The position numbers were made by a program, and so were the translations under genes. Below, one piece after another: positions 7,925 to 14,967 of a stretch of DNA of 64,000 nucleotides. The DNA comes from Janthinobacterium aquaticum (GTDB lineage Bacteria; Pseudomonadota; Gammaproteobacteria; Burkholderiales; Burkholderiaceae_D), in contig NZ_WFLK01000005.1 in NCBI RefSeq assembly GCF_009208565.1, positions 62,001 to 126,000 on the forward strand. Direction: 5' to 3'. The notes under the pieces were generated by a model. The model saw only the letters and a list, made by a program, of their open reading frames with translations, was not told the DNA's origin and searched no databases. Position 1 is the stretch's first letter. Every line of letters starts with the position of its first letter.

Positions 7925-8302
7925 ATGAAAAAACAAAAACAAGAAATAGCTGAAAATCAAAAATCAAAAACTAAAGCTATAAAAGAGCATTTGAAAATTT
8001 CCGTATTTTTGAGATTTGATCAGATCGAATATTTAACTAAAGAACACATTGAACTCAATAATTCAAATATGTCTTTAGTCGTTCGTAATGCTGTAGATGT
8101 TTTTATTGAAAAAGAAAAAAAGCAAAAATTAGCTGTGCTAAAAAAAATTATTGGCAACGATGTTTATGAAAAACTTAGTCAGCTATCAATAGAATATGAG
8201 AAAGAAATTGAAGCTACAATTATTGAACTTATTGAGCTAAATTTTTCAGCTAATGCACAAAACAAAAAAGTAATAATTGATCAGTTCGATTGGAAGGTAT
8301 AA
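7925..8302 (+). CDS. Small ribbon-helix-helix-like DNA-binding protein
   Basis: 125 residues. AGGAG lies 7 bases before the ATG. A lysine-rich start leads into KISVFLRFDQIEYLTKEHIELNNSNMSLVVRNAVDVFIEKE (about residues 26-65), which fits strand-helix-helix and carries the usual S-x-VVR-AV pattern of the second helix. The C-terminal half is an acidic/lysine-rich helical segment. It may repress the divergent promoters through the AAGTCGATATC boxes. It is followed closely by a second gene with its own strong ribosome-binding site, so the pair could be a regulator module or a toxin-antitoxin pair; neither is proven. Confidence 0.7.
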   Translation: MKKQKQEIAENQKSKTKAIKEHLKISVFLRFDQIEYLTKEHIELNNSNMSLVVRNAVDVFIEKEKKQKLAVLKKIIGNDVYEKLSQLSIEYEKEIEATIIELIELNFSANAQNKKVIIDQFDWKV

Positions 8303-8320
8303 AAATAGGAGAGTATAAAA

Positions 8321-8494
8321 ATGTTTAATGTAATACTTGAAGTTAAAAAATTAGTGAGTGAAGAAACATTTAAAGAGCTCAAAAATGAATTGCACACATA
8401 TGAAGACTGGGAGTCTGTTTATGACGAAATTCTTAAAGAAATTGAAGAAGAAGAATTACAAAATTCAGATCACGATAGTGAAAAGAATGACTGA
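8321..8494 (+). CDS. Small acidic protein of 57 residues
   Basis: ATG at 8321 preceded by AGGAGAG (8307-8313), 7 bases away. The product starts MFNVILEVKKLVSEET and ends in a strongly acidic tail (EILKEIEEEE). Its codon composition matches the element. It begins 18 bases after the ribbon-helix-helix gene, so they are co-transcribed, and the stop codon overlaps the right copy of the 24-bp inverted repeat. No family recognised. Its size, charge and pairing with a DNA-binding protein would suit a toxin-antitoxin or anti-repressor partner, but nothing shows which. Confidence 0.65.
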   Translation: MFNVILEVKKLVSEETFKELKNELHTYEDWESVYDEILKEIEEEELQNSDHDSEKND

Positions 8495-8511
8495 CTCGCT
8501 CAGTCTTCTAA
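8488..8511 (-). repeat. 24-bp inverted repeat, right copy
   Basis: Exact reverse complement of 5446-5469. It covers the stop codon of the 57-residue gene and runs up to the terminator at 8518. Confidence 0.85.
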
Positions 8512-8517
8512 AACAAA

Positions 8518-8542
8518 AAAAGACACTCAATGAGTGTCTTTT
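8518..8542 (+). terminator. Intrinsic terminator after the small gene pair
   Basis: AAAAGACACTC (8518-8528), AAT loop, GAGTGTCTTTT (8532-8542): an 11-bp stem ending in T residues, 24 bases after the stop of the 57-residue gene. Confidence 0.85.
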
Positions 8543-8895
8543 GCATTGGAATAGTGTAATTTTTCGACGCGGGGAATTTTATTCTTTATTCTATGTTAGT
8601 AATGTTTAATATAAACTACTTTGTACTATGTATTAGATATAGTAATGATTGATATATGTTGCTGTATGTCAAGCATTCTTTATCAAACATACAAAAAGTG
8701 CTTGGACGACATAACACGAAGGTTTGATTAATAAGCCCTCAGGGGCTTGGTTGAGATTTTAAGGGGCTTGGTTGAGGGGCTTGGACGCCGCGCCGTGAAG
8801 GCTTGATTAATAAGCTCTCAGGGGCTTGGTTAAAGGGGTGGGGTGAGATTTTCTTACTATTGACTTATTGCTGTTCTATTTATATACAGTCGTAA
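8543..8895. other. Noncoding region holding the repeat array
   Basis: About 350 bases between the terminator at 8518-8542 and the one at 8896-8917, with no credible gene. The left part is plain AT-rich sequence. The right part (from 8700) is the GC-richer direct-repeat array listed separately, one of the few GC-rich patches in the element. The position beside a possible Rep gene makes a replication origin the leading guess. Confidence 0.45.
8700..8835. repeat. Direct repeats with internal hairpins, possible iterons
   Basis: Two copies of a roughly 56-base unit (from 8700 and from 8779, 79 bases apart) share GCTTGGACG, a GAAGG-TTGATTAATAAG core and AGGGGCTTGGTT. Each core forms a small hairpin: AAGCCC-tcag-GGGCTT in the first and AAGCTC-tcag-GGGCTT in the second, a change that keeps pairing through G-U. 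An additional AGGGGCTTGGTTGAG lies between them (8762-8776). The regular spacing suggests protein-binding iterons or a structured RNA. Confidence 0.6.
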
Positions 8896-8917
8896 AATAA
8901 TCCCCATAGGGATTATT
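8896..8917. terminator. Bidirectional terminator at the end of the winged-helix gene
   Basis: AATAATCCC (8896-8904), CATA loop, GGGATTATT (8909-8917), followed on the plus strand by a T run. It overlaps the last codons of the minus-strand gene that ends at 8913. Confidence 0.7.
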
Positions 8918-9476
8918 TTTTGTATCCGAAAATATCTTCTACTTCCTCATCTGTTGGCATATCTGGATGATTTGATGGAACAGTAGCTTTTTTAATTTTC
9001 TCTACAAGAATTTGACTGTTGTACTCTTTGAATGTTTCAAAAAATGCCGTTTTTCTCTTCAAATTTCTATGAAAGTTAAATTGTTGTGCATTCATATGGA
9101 CATACAATAATACAGCTTTAATATCGTTAAAATGAGTGACTTGTGGAACTTCCAACACTTGCAAGACCAGGGGGCTTACATTGAATATTTTTATGTAATT
9201 TAATTTTTCAAGCTGTTTTAAGTATCCTGAAATATCACCGTCGTTAATTTTTAATTCTTTAGCTAAACCTGTCTTGTAGATTTCACTATGAACACCTACA
9301 AGCCCGTTTTTGTAAGTGACTTTACAAGCCAAGTTAACCATAATATTGAAGAGTGTGTTTTTTGGGCGAGGTATTAAGACTAATTCCCTGAAGACTTTTT
9401 TATTTAATGAGAAATAGTCAAATTCTTCATTTGAGTTATTGACAACAGCAGATTTATTATTTATATTTAAAGACAT
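8913..9476 (-). CDS. Winged-helix DNA-binding protein, possible plasmid replication initiator
   Basis: 187 residues. Residues about 40-100 (TLFNIMVNLACKVTYKNGLVGVHSEIYKTG, then LAKELKINDGDISGYLKQLE, then KLNYIKI) form a clear winged helix: recognition helix GDISGYLKQLEKL followed by a wing strand. No catalytic motifs are seen. It has the size and fold of small plasmid Rep or copy-control proteins and lies beside the repeat array at 8700-8835, so a replication or maintenance role is plausible. A transcription regulator is equally possible. It is transcribed leftward and stops at a bidirectional terminator. Confidence 0.55.
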   Translation of the reverse strand: MSLNINNKSAVVNNSNEEFDYFSLNKKVFRELVLIPRPKNTLFNIMVNLACKVTYKNGLVGVHSEIYKTGLAKELKINDGDISGYLKQLEKLNYIKIFNVSPLVLQVLEVPQVTHFNDIKAVLLYVHMNAQQFNFHRNLKRKTAFFETFKEYNSQILVEKIKKATVPSNHPDMPTDEEVEDIFGYKK

Positions 9477-9538
9477 AAGATTTCCCTTTTAATTTTATAG
9501 TTAGCACTAATTATTAAAACAGGAAATACAAAAAAATC

Positions 9539-9558
9539 AAGCCCCATTGCTGGGGCTT
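9539..9558. terminator. Bidirectional intrinsic terminator
   Basis: AAGCCCC (9539-9545), ATTGCT loop, GGGGCTT (9552-9558), with T runs on both strands (ttttttta to the right, and gatttttt on the minus strand). It ends the integrase/secreted-protein transcript coming from the right. Confidence 0.88.
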
Positions 9559-9572
9559 TTTTTATTATCGTG

Positions 9573-10127
9573 TTAAATTTTTGATTTTGCTATTCTGCAC
9601 TGATAACTTGAATGATTTACGATTGCATAATTTTGCAAATCTAAAATTGATTTCTTATCTTTTATATATTTTGTATTCAATTGATAATCGTCGTCGATAA
9701 TCGTCAAATTTACTCTGTCAAGATAAATTAATCTTGCTCCAAAATATGATTTTTTGGTTGGTATCCATTTTTTATAAAATGCACTATTGGGTGAATCTGC
9801 ATTTTTCTCTTGTGTCCAATCAATAGCCATTTTTCGAGGTTCAGCTATAGCACAATCTAAAGCATATACATAAGCATTAGTAGTCTTTTCACATAGCTGA
9901 AAATTCTCGTCTTTAATGTTATATGTTCCACTGACGATAGTTATAGACTTCTCATTAACTATAAATTGCTCATAAACTTTTTCTTTTTTTCGAATAATTG
10001 GCTTGTCAACTTTCGGGAGATTTATTCCCTCATCTTCTGAAAAACCGTTACATTCAAGAATTTTTTCTTCTGCATTTGCACTCATAGAAATGAGAAAAAG
10101 CAGAGTGAAAGATAATTTATTTTTCAT
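9573..10127 (-). CDS. Secreted hypothetical protein (element cargo)
   Basis: 184 residues with a clear Sec signal peptide: KNK, hydrophobic SFTLLFLISM, then cleavage at SANA-E (about residue 20). The mature part has four cysteines (in LECNG, QLCEK, LDCAI and YQCRI), enough for two disulfides in the periplasm. AGGAAAA lies just before the ATG. It starts 7 bases after the integrase stop, so the two are co-transcribed. No family recognised; a surface-exclusion or lipoprotein-like maintenance role is possible but nothing in the sequence shows it. Confidence 0.6.
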   Translation of the reverse strand: MKNKLSFTLLFLISMSANAEEKILECNGFSEDEGINLPKVDKPIIRKKEKVYEQFIVNEKSITIVSGTYNIKDENFQLCEKTTNAYVYALDCAIAEPRKMAIDWTQEKNADSPNSAFYKKWIPTKKSYFGARLIYLDRVNLTIIDDDYQLNTKYIKDKKSILDLQNYAIVNHSSYQCRIAKSKI

Positions 10128-10133
10128 ATTTTC

Positions 10134-11456
10134 CTATCGGATTTTAATTCTGGAATATCGTTTTGTTGTTTGCTTGTTGCTATGACCCACAGATTTCATA
10201 ACTTGATTTTGTGAAGTTATTTCTGTTGGTGGCAATTGATTTATATGATTTCTCTCAAGTGAAGCTATATTCTCAATGCCTAGTATTTCGCTTATAAGAA
10301 TAGAAAAATCTTGTCCAGTACTTCCAGTTGCTTGACTTAAATTGAATACTAAATTTGATATAGCTTCTCTTCTAAAAAAGTGAAAACGAAAGCCTTTTTT
10401 TCTTAAACCCAATTTCTCAATAAGCTTATCAAATGAGCCCGAAAATCCTAAAACACCGTAACTAAAAAGCCTGTCGCCGTTTGTTTTTGGCATATTTTCA
10501 AAGATTTCTTTTGCTTCTTTTAATATGTAAACTTTTCGAGGTTGTCCTGATTTTGTTTGATAAAGTTGCACATAGTTTTCAGCTAAATTAACTTGGGCCC
10601 AAGTTAACGGGACGATCTCACTTCTACGAAAACCACAGTAATATGAAAGTAACGAGATAGCTTTCAATTCCCAATTACTATATGTATCAAGTGCTTTGAA
10701 TAAAATATCTTTGTCTTCTGTTGATAAGCGATAACTATTTTTTGAAGAAATATCACTATTAACTAATAAGCTTTTATCATGAGCAAGTACAGGATTTTGA
10801 AAATGAAAAAATGATTTATCGTAATACTTCAGTTCATCGAATAATTTTTTAATGAATGAAAGCTCTCTAGCTACAGATATTTTTTTAACTGTTTTTAGTC
10901 GTTCTTTTATGTAGTCATTAATTTCAATATATGAAATTTCTTGAACTTTAAATGTGCCGAATTCTTTTTTTTCTTCTGTCTGTGAAAGTGTATTGTTCGC
11001 TATCAAAGCAAGCATACCACCAGCTTGTAAGAGTGGGGCTGTTGTAGAGTGGTGACGGTTTGGAATTTTTGTCTTGAGAATTGTTTTAAAAAAAGATTTT
11101 ATTACTGCTGTATTTCTTTGTTGTGTTTGAGTTTCTTTTTTTCTTGTGTCAATTTTTTCTGCAATATATCTTCTAATGTATACAGAAAGTGGCGGAGCGA
11201 CTAAGAACTCATTTACTTTTTTTCTTTCTTCTTCTTTATGCTTGTCAAGTGTGCTTAAAAAATAGCTACCTGCTTTAGACTTGAAATTATTCAGTTCGTC
11301 TACAGCTTGTTGAAGTGTATCAAAAAGGCTGTCAAGCTTGACTTGCTGGCCATCAACTTTTTTCTGTACTCGCACTCTGTACTTGACAATCTTCTCTTTT
11401 GACTTTGTGCTATTTTTCCAGCTAACTGCTGTGATCCCGCGCGGCAACGTAGCCAT
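10134..11456 (-). CDS. int: Tyrosine recombinase (integrase)
   Basis: 440 residues. The N-terminal arm-type region (MATLPRGIT...) is followed by a core-binding domain and a C-terminal catalytic domain with the full residue set: Arg in YYCGFRRSE, Lys in the QTKSGQPRKVYI hairpin, H-F-F-R (HxxR), a GHSNKQTT box, and the nucleophile Tyr in KRYSRI close to the C-terminus. GGGGAAA precedes the ATG. The start faces the right attachment repeat about 140 bases away, the usual layout for an integrase next to its att site. It should catalyse crossover between the two 23-bp repeats. Confidence 0.92.
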   Translation of the reverse strand: MATLPRGITAVSWKNSTKSKEKIVKYRVRVQKKVDGQQVKLDSLFDTLQQAVDELNNFKSKAGSYFLSTLDKHKEEERKKVNEFLVAPPLSVYIRRYIAEKIDTRKKETQTQQRNTAVIKSFFKTILKTKIPNRHHSTTAPLLQAGGMLALIANNTLSQTEEKKEFGTFKVQEISYIEINDYIKERLKTVKKISVARELSFIKKLFDELKYYDKSFFHFQNPVLAHDKSLLVNSDISSKNSYRLSTEDKDILFKALDTYSNWELKAISLLSYYCGFRRSEIVPLTWAQVNLAENYVQLYQTKSGQPRKVYILKEAKEIFENMPKTNGDRLFSYGVLGFSGSFDKLIEKLGLRKKGFRFHFFRREAISNLVFNLSQATGSTGQDFSILISEILGIENIASLERNHINQLPPTEITSQNQVMKSVGHSNKQTTKRYSRIKIR

Positions 11457-11594
11457 CTATTTCCCCAAAATTTGACAATTTTATGGAAATATTTTAGGCC
11501 GAGAATCAGTTTTTGACAAGCTTTTAAAAACAACATAGAACTTAATTCTATTTAAAATCAATGACTTACGAATTCTAAAAAGTAAATTTTCTGT

Positions 11595-11617
11595 ATGGTT
11601 GTTTCCTGATTTTCAAA
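11595..11617. repeat. Right attachment site (23-bp direct repeat)
   Basis: Identical to 5169-5191. To its right the GC-rich host sequence resumes. Joining 4907-5191 to 11618 onward rebuilds an uninterrupted upstream region for the small host gene, including a TAAAAT box (minus strand, 11629-11624) about 30 bases before its ATG, likely the displaced native -10. Confidence 0.9.
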
Positions 11618-11751
11618 GCAGCCATTTTACGCAGAATCGCGCCACCTGTGGTGCGCCGCCCTGCAGGTCAATTGCGCGCCATGAAAATGACATTTTGTTA
11701 TTCTTGACTCATCTGTTCATGTCATACCAAGGATATTATTGAAAGGAAAAT

Positions 11752-12207
11752 ATGCAGTCCTCCATCCGCTTTACCCGCCGCTCACCATTCCTGATCTGGC
11801 TGTTTGCCTGCCTGGCCCTGCTGGCCGGCTGCGGCGCCACCAGCAGCGTCGGCGACGCCCACAATACGCCGCGCAGCGTGACCCATGTGCTGTCGCCCGG
11901 CCAGCAGGTAGCCATTACCGCCACCGATACGCTCAAGTTTGACCGCGTCAACGACAGCCGCTGCCGCCAGGGCGCCGTGTGCGTCTGGAAAGGCTATGTC
12001 AGCTACAGCTTCACGCTGGTCGACAACGTAGGCAGTACCGAGATCGTGCTGTCGGACGCCATGCCCGGCGCCGCCAGTTCCGTGACCGTGCGCCACCTGA
12101 CTTTCACCCTGCTGGACGTCGACCCAGCCACCCCGCCACCGCAGGATGCGATCAACCCGCTGTACCGGGTCAAGGTCAAGATCACGCAAGGCGCGCTGAA
12201 AAGCTAG
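11752..12207 (+). CDS. Small lipoprotein of unknown function
   Basis: 151 residues with a lipoprotein signal (FLIWLFACLALLAGC; lipobox LLAGC, Cys about 27). The mature part carries a DSRCRQGAVCVWKGYVSYSF segment with two close cysteines, then a beta-rich domain. AAAGGAAA precedes the ATG. A TTGACT box lies at 11704-11709. It is the first host gene right of the element, read away from it. It converges on the ABM gene and the two stop codons overlap within one CTAG (12204-12207). Confidence 0.75.
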   Translation: MQSSIRFTRRSPFLIWLFACLALLAGCGATSSVGDAHNTPRSVTHVLSPGQQVAITATDTLKFDRVNDSRCRQGAVCVWKGYVSYSFTLVDNVGSTEIVLSDAMPGAASSVTVRHLTFTLLDVDPATPPPQDAINPLYRVKVKITQGALKS

Positions 12208-12563
12208 TTGCCCGCCCCGGCGCCATGCTGCCGGCGGCTGTCGCCAGGCGCTTCCAGCCTCTCATTCAAGCCGTAGTCGCGCACCACGCCGGCGATACGC
12301 AGCCGGTAGTTGTCAAACACGCCTGCCCGGCCTGCACACTGGGCGGCGCGATGCGCTTCGAGCTGGCGCCACTGCGCCAGGGCCGCTTCATCGCGAAAGA
12401 ATGACAGCGACAGCAGCTTGCCAGGGTCGCTGAGACTGCTGAAGCGTTCGATCGAAATAAAGCCATCGACGCTGTCAAGCAAGGGGCGCAAGGCCGCGGC
12501 AAGGTCAAGATATTGCTGGCGCCCCTTGGCACTGGGCCAGACTTCAAAAATCACGGCAATCAT
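12204..12563 (-). CDS. ABM (antibiotic biosynthesis monooxygenase) domain protein
   Basis: 119 residues from the ATG at 12563, which overlaps the stop of the P450 gene as ATGA; the frame runs farther upstream but that part is inside the P450 gene. MIAVIFEVWPS opens the first beta strand. The segments RPLLDSVDGFISIERF and KLLSLSFFRDEAALAQWRQLEAH are typical of the dimeric ferredoxin-like ABM fold. Such proteins act as small heme- or cofactor-free monooxygenases or as stress sensors. Coupling to a P450-like gene suggests a shared oxidative pathway. Confidence 0.8.
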   Translation of the reverse strand: MIAVIFEVWPSAKGRQQYLDLAAALRPLLDSVDGFISIERFSSLSDPGKLLSLSFFRDEAALAQWRQLEAHRAAQCAGRAGVFDNYRLRIAGVVRDYGLNERLEAPGDSRRQHGAGAGN

Positions 12564-13405
12564 GGCGCACCGCCATCGGAAAATACCGGGATACGGGCGT
12601 TTGGCGACGGCCGATAGCGCCACGCAAGCGCCAGCCTGGACAATGCCGGCTGCCACTGTTCCAGCGTGGCCGCCACGATGGTGTGCGCCAGCGCCTGCCC
12701 CGGACAGAGGTGGACGCCATGGCCGTAAGGCATGCCGGCACTTGCCAGCAGCACCAGGATCATCTGCCCTTCGGCGATGGCCGCGCCCTCGAGATCGAAC
12801 GCGCAGGCGGCGTAGCGGCGCGTGTTATGAATGGCGGGATCGTGTTTTGCCACCTCGGCCACCATGGCGGCCCAGCCGGCTGGCGGCGCGGCTTCCCTAC
12901 TGCCAGCTTTTATCAAAGCCAGCACCGCATTGCCCAACAGGCCGGCGGTGGCTTCACACGTTTGCGACAGCAGGCCCAGTATATTGGCGGGCGCCAGTTC
13001 GCCCGTGCCATCGATCTGGCGCAACGTGGCAAGCAGGCTGCCTGCTGCAGGCTCATGCTGCAACAGCGCAGCCAGCTGCGCCTGCAACGCCCCGGCGCCT
13101 AGCGCGCCTTGCTGCAGGATCTTTTTCTGCGTGGCATGGCGCGCGCCGTCATTCATGCGCACCAGTTCGGCAAAAATGGCGCCGCTGGCGCTACCCACCA
13201 GCGCTGGCGGCACTGGCTGGGCCAGCGGACGCACACGGCAATCGCGATGGTTCAGCACCGCCGCCACGCCGTGGCCGCTGGCCAGCCAGCAGCCAAGTGC
13301 GGCATCAAACAGCAACACCGGACCGGCAGCCAGGCGGCGGTAATAATCGTAGGGTGAACCGTGCGTGACGGCAGCAAGCGCGTGGTCAGGGTCGTGGGCG
13401 TGCAT
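12560..13405 (-). CDS. Shortened cytochrome P450-like protein
   Basis: 281 residues against about 400 for bacterial P450s. Seen: the heme-ligand loop PYGHGVHLCPGQALA with Cys234, the HDPAIHNTRRYAACAF region, and an N-terminal region matching P450 folds. Missing: most of the stretch between ILVLLASA and the heme loop (the meander, about 35 residues) and other core pieces. The ExxR position reads E-V-A-K. With ExxR and the meander altered, normal heme monooxygenase activity is doubtful. GGAG precedes the ATG. It may be a decaying gene or a specialised heme protein, and is coupled to the ABM gene. Confidence 0.75.
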   Translation of the reverse strand: MHAHDPDHALAAVTHGSPYDYYRRLAAGPVLLFDAALGCWLASGHGVAAVLNHRDCRVRPLAQPVPPALVGSASGAIFAELVRMNDGARHATQKKILQQGALGAGALQAQLAALLQHEPAAGSLLATLRQIDGTGELAPANILGLLSQTCEATAGLLGNAVLALIKAGSREAAPPAGWAAMVAEVAKHDPAIHNTRRYAACAFDLEGAAIAEGQMILVLLASAGMPYGHGVHLCPGQALAHTIVAATLEQWQPALSRLALAWRYRPSPNARIPVFSDGGAP

Positions 13406-13481
13406 GGCAACTCCATTGCAATGAATAAGGCCTGCCAGTATGCTGGCGCATCAACCACAACACTTCGCTCACGGACGAATC

Positions 13482-14178
13482 ATGAATGCTGAGACCGTAA
13501 TCACTGCCGATGCTCGCCTGGCGCAACTGGCCGGTGCGATTGCCGAGCCGGCACGCGCGCGCATGCTGTGCATGCCTGCTCGACGGCCATGCGCGCACGG
13601 CAACCGAACTGGCGACGCTGGCCGAGGTGGGCGCCTCGACCGCCAGTGCCCATCTGGCGCGGTTGCGCGATGACGGCCTGCTGTCGGTGGTCGCGCAGGG
13701 CAAGCACCGCTATTACCGGTTGGCTGGCAGCGAAGTGGCGCAGGCGCTGGAAGCGCTGCTGGTCATCGCCGGCGTGGCGCGCCAGCCTTTCGTGCCATCG
13801 ACGCCAGACCGCTTGCGCCACGCACGCACCTGCTACGACCATATGGCCGGCACCGTGGCGGTGGCCTTGCACGACCAGTTGATGGCGCAGCAATGGCTGC
13901 ATGAGGACGACGGCAACTATGTACTGTCGGAAGCAGGCACGGCCGGCATGGCGGCGCTGGGAATCGATGCGCCGGCACTGGCACGCCAACGGCGGCGCTT
14001 TGCCTGCCCCTGCCTGGACTGGAGCGAGCGGCGTGCCCATCTCGGTGGCGCCCTCGGTGCGGCCATCTTGCAGCTGGCTTTGCGCCGGGGCTGGGCAGAA
14101 CGCGAGTTCGACAGCCGCGCGCTGCGGGTCACGGAAAAAAACCGCCATGACTTGCTGGCTGCTTTTGCTCATTGTTAA
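13482..14178 (+). pseudogene. ArsR-type winged-helix regulator, frameshifted
   Basis: The N-terminal part starts at 13482 (MNAETVITADARLAQLAGAI, then AEPARARMLCM). The rest continues in another frame (LLDGHARTATELATLAEVGA ... RYYRLAGSEVAQALEALLVI) to 14178. Reading one C too many at 13575-13576 (atgcctgctc for atgctgctc) joins the two into a normal ArsR protein of about 231 residues. So there is either a real one-base insertion or a sequence error. It is divergent from the P450-ABM pair and probably controlled it. Confidence 0.8.
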
Positions 14179-14232
14179 CTCAGCAGCAAGTCAACCCGCG
14201 TATGATCGTGCAACCTCCTTTCAAGGCATTCG

Positions 14233-14963
<731 letters not shown>

Positions 14964-14967
<4 letters not shown>

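Larger units (their letters stand above)
5169..11617. mobile_element. AT-rich integrative mobilizable element (6.4 kb)
   Basis: The segment between perfect 23-bp direct repeats (5169-5191 and 11595-11617) is sharply AT-rich, roughly 30 percent GC by eye against 60 percent or more on both sides. It encodes, left to right: HEN-type relaxase, MobC, two small plus-strand genes, a winged-helix protein, a secreted protein and a tyrosine integrase whose start is about 140 bases from the right repeat. It has no conjugation pore genes, so it would need a helper. The unit length from repeat to repeat is 6426 bases. Boundaries are seen directly; mobility is inferred from gene families. Confidence 0.9.

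Noticed and set aside
5446-8511. XerC/XerD (dif-like) recombination sites
   Set aside because: The 24-mer does not show the 11-6-11 layout or usual dif arms; kept only as an unexplained inverted repeat.
8358-8609. An 83-codon frame overlapping the 57-residue gene
   Set aside because: It runs through the terminator at 8518-8542, has no ribosome-binding site, and the other frame has a strong one.
8700-8835. Possible CRISPR array
   Set aside because: Only two long units with diverging sequence and no regular unique spacers; no cas genes nearby.
10003-10185. 60-codon plus-strand frame in the element
   Set aside because: Antisense to the secreted protein and integrase end; no ribosome-binding site.
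11595-11617. tRNA 3' end as integration target
   Set aside because: Neither the repeat nor its flanks can fold as a tRNA; the repeat clearly covers a ribosome-binding site and start codon instead.
12204-12656. Longer form of the ABM gene starting at 12656
   Set aside because: The extra residues lie inside the P450 gene, and the ATG at 12563 overlaps the P450 stop as in coupled genes.
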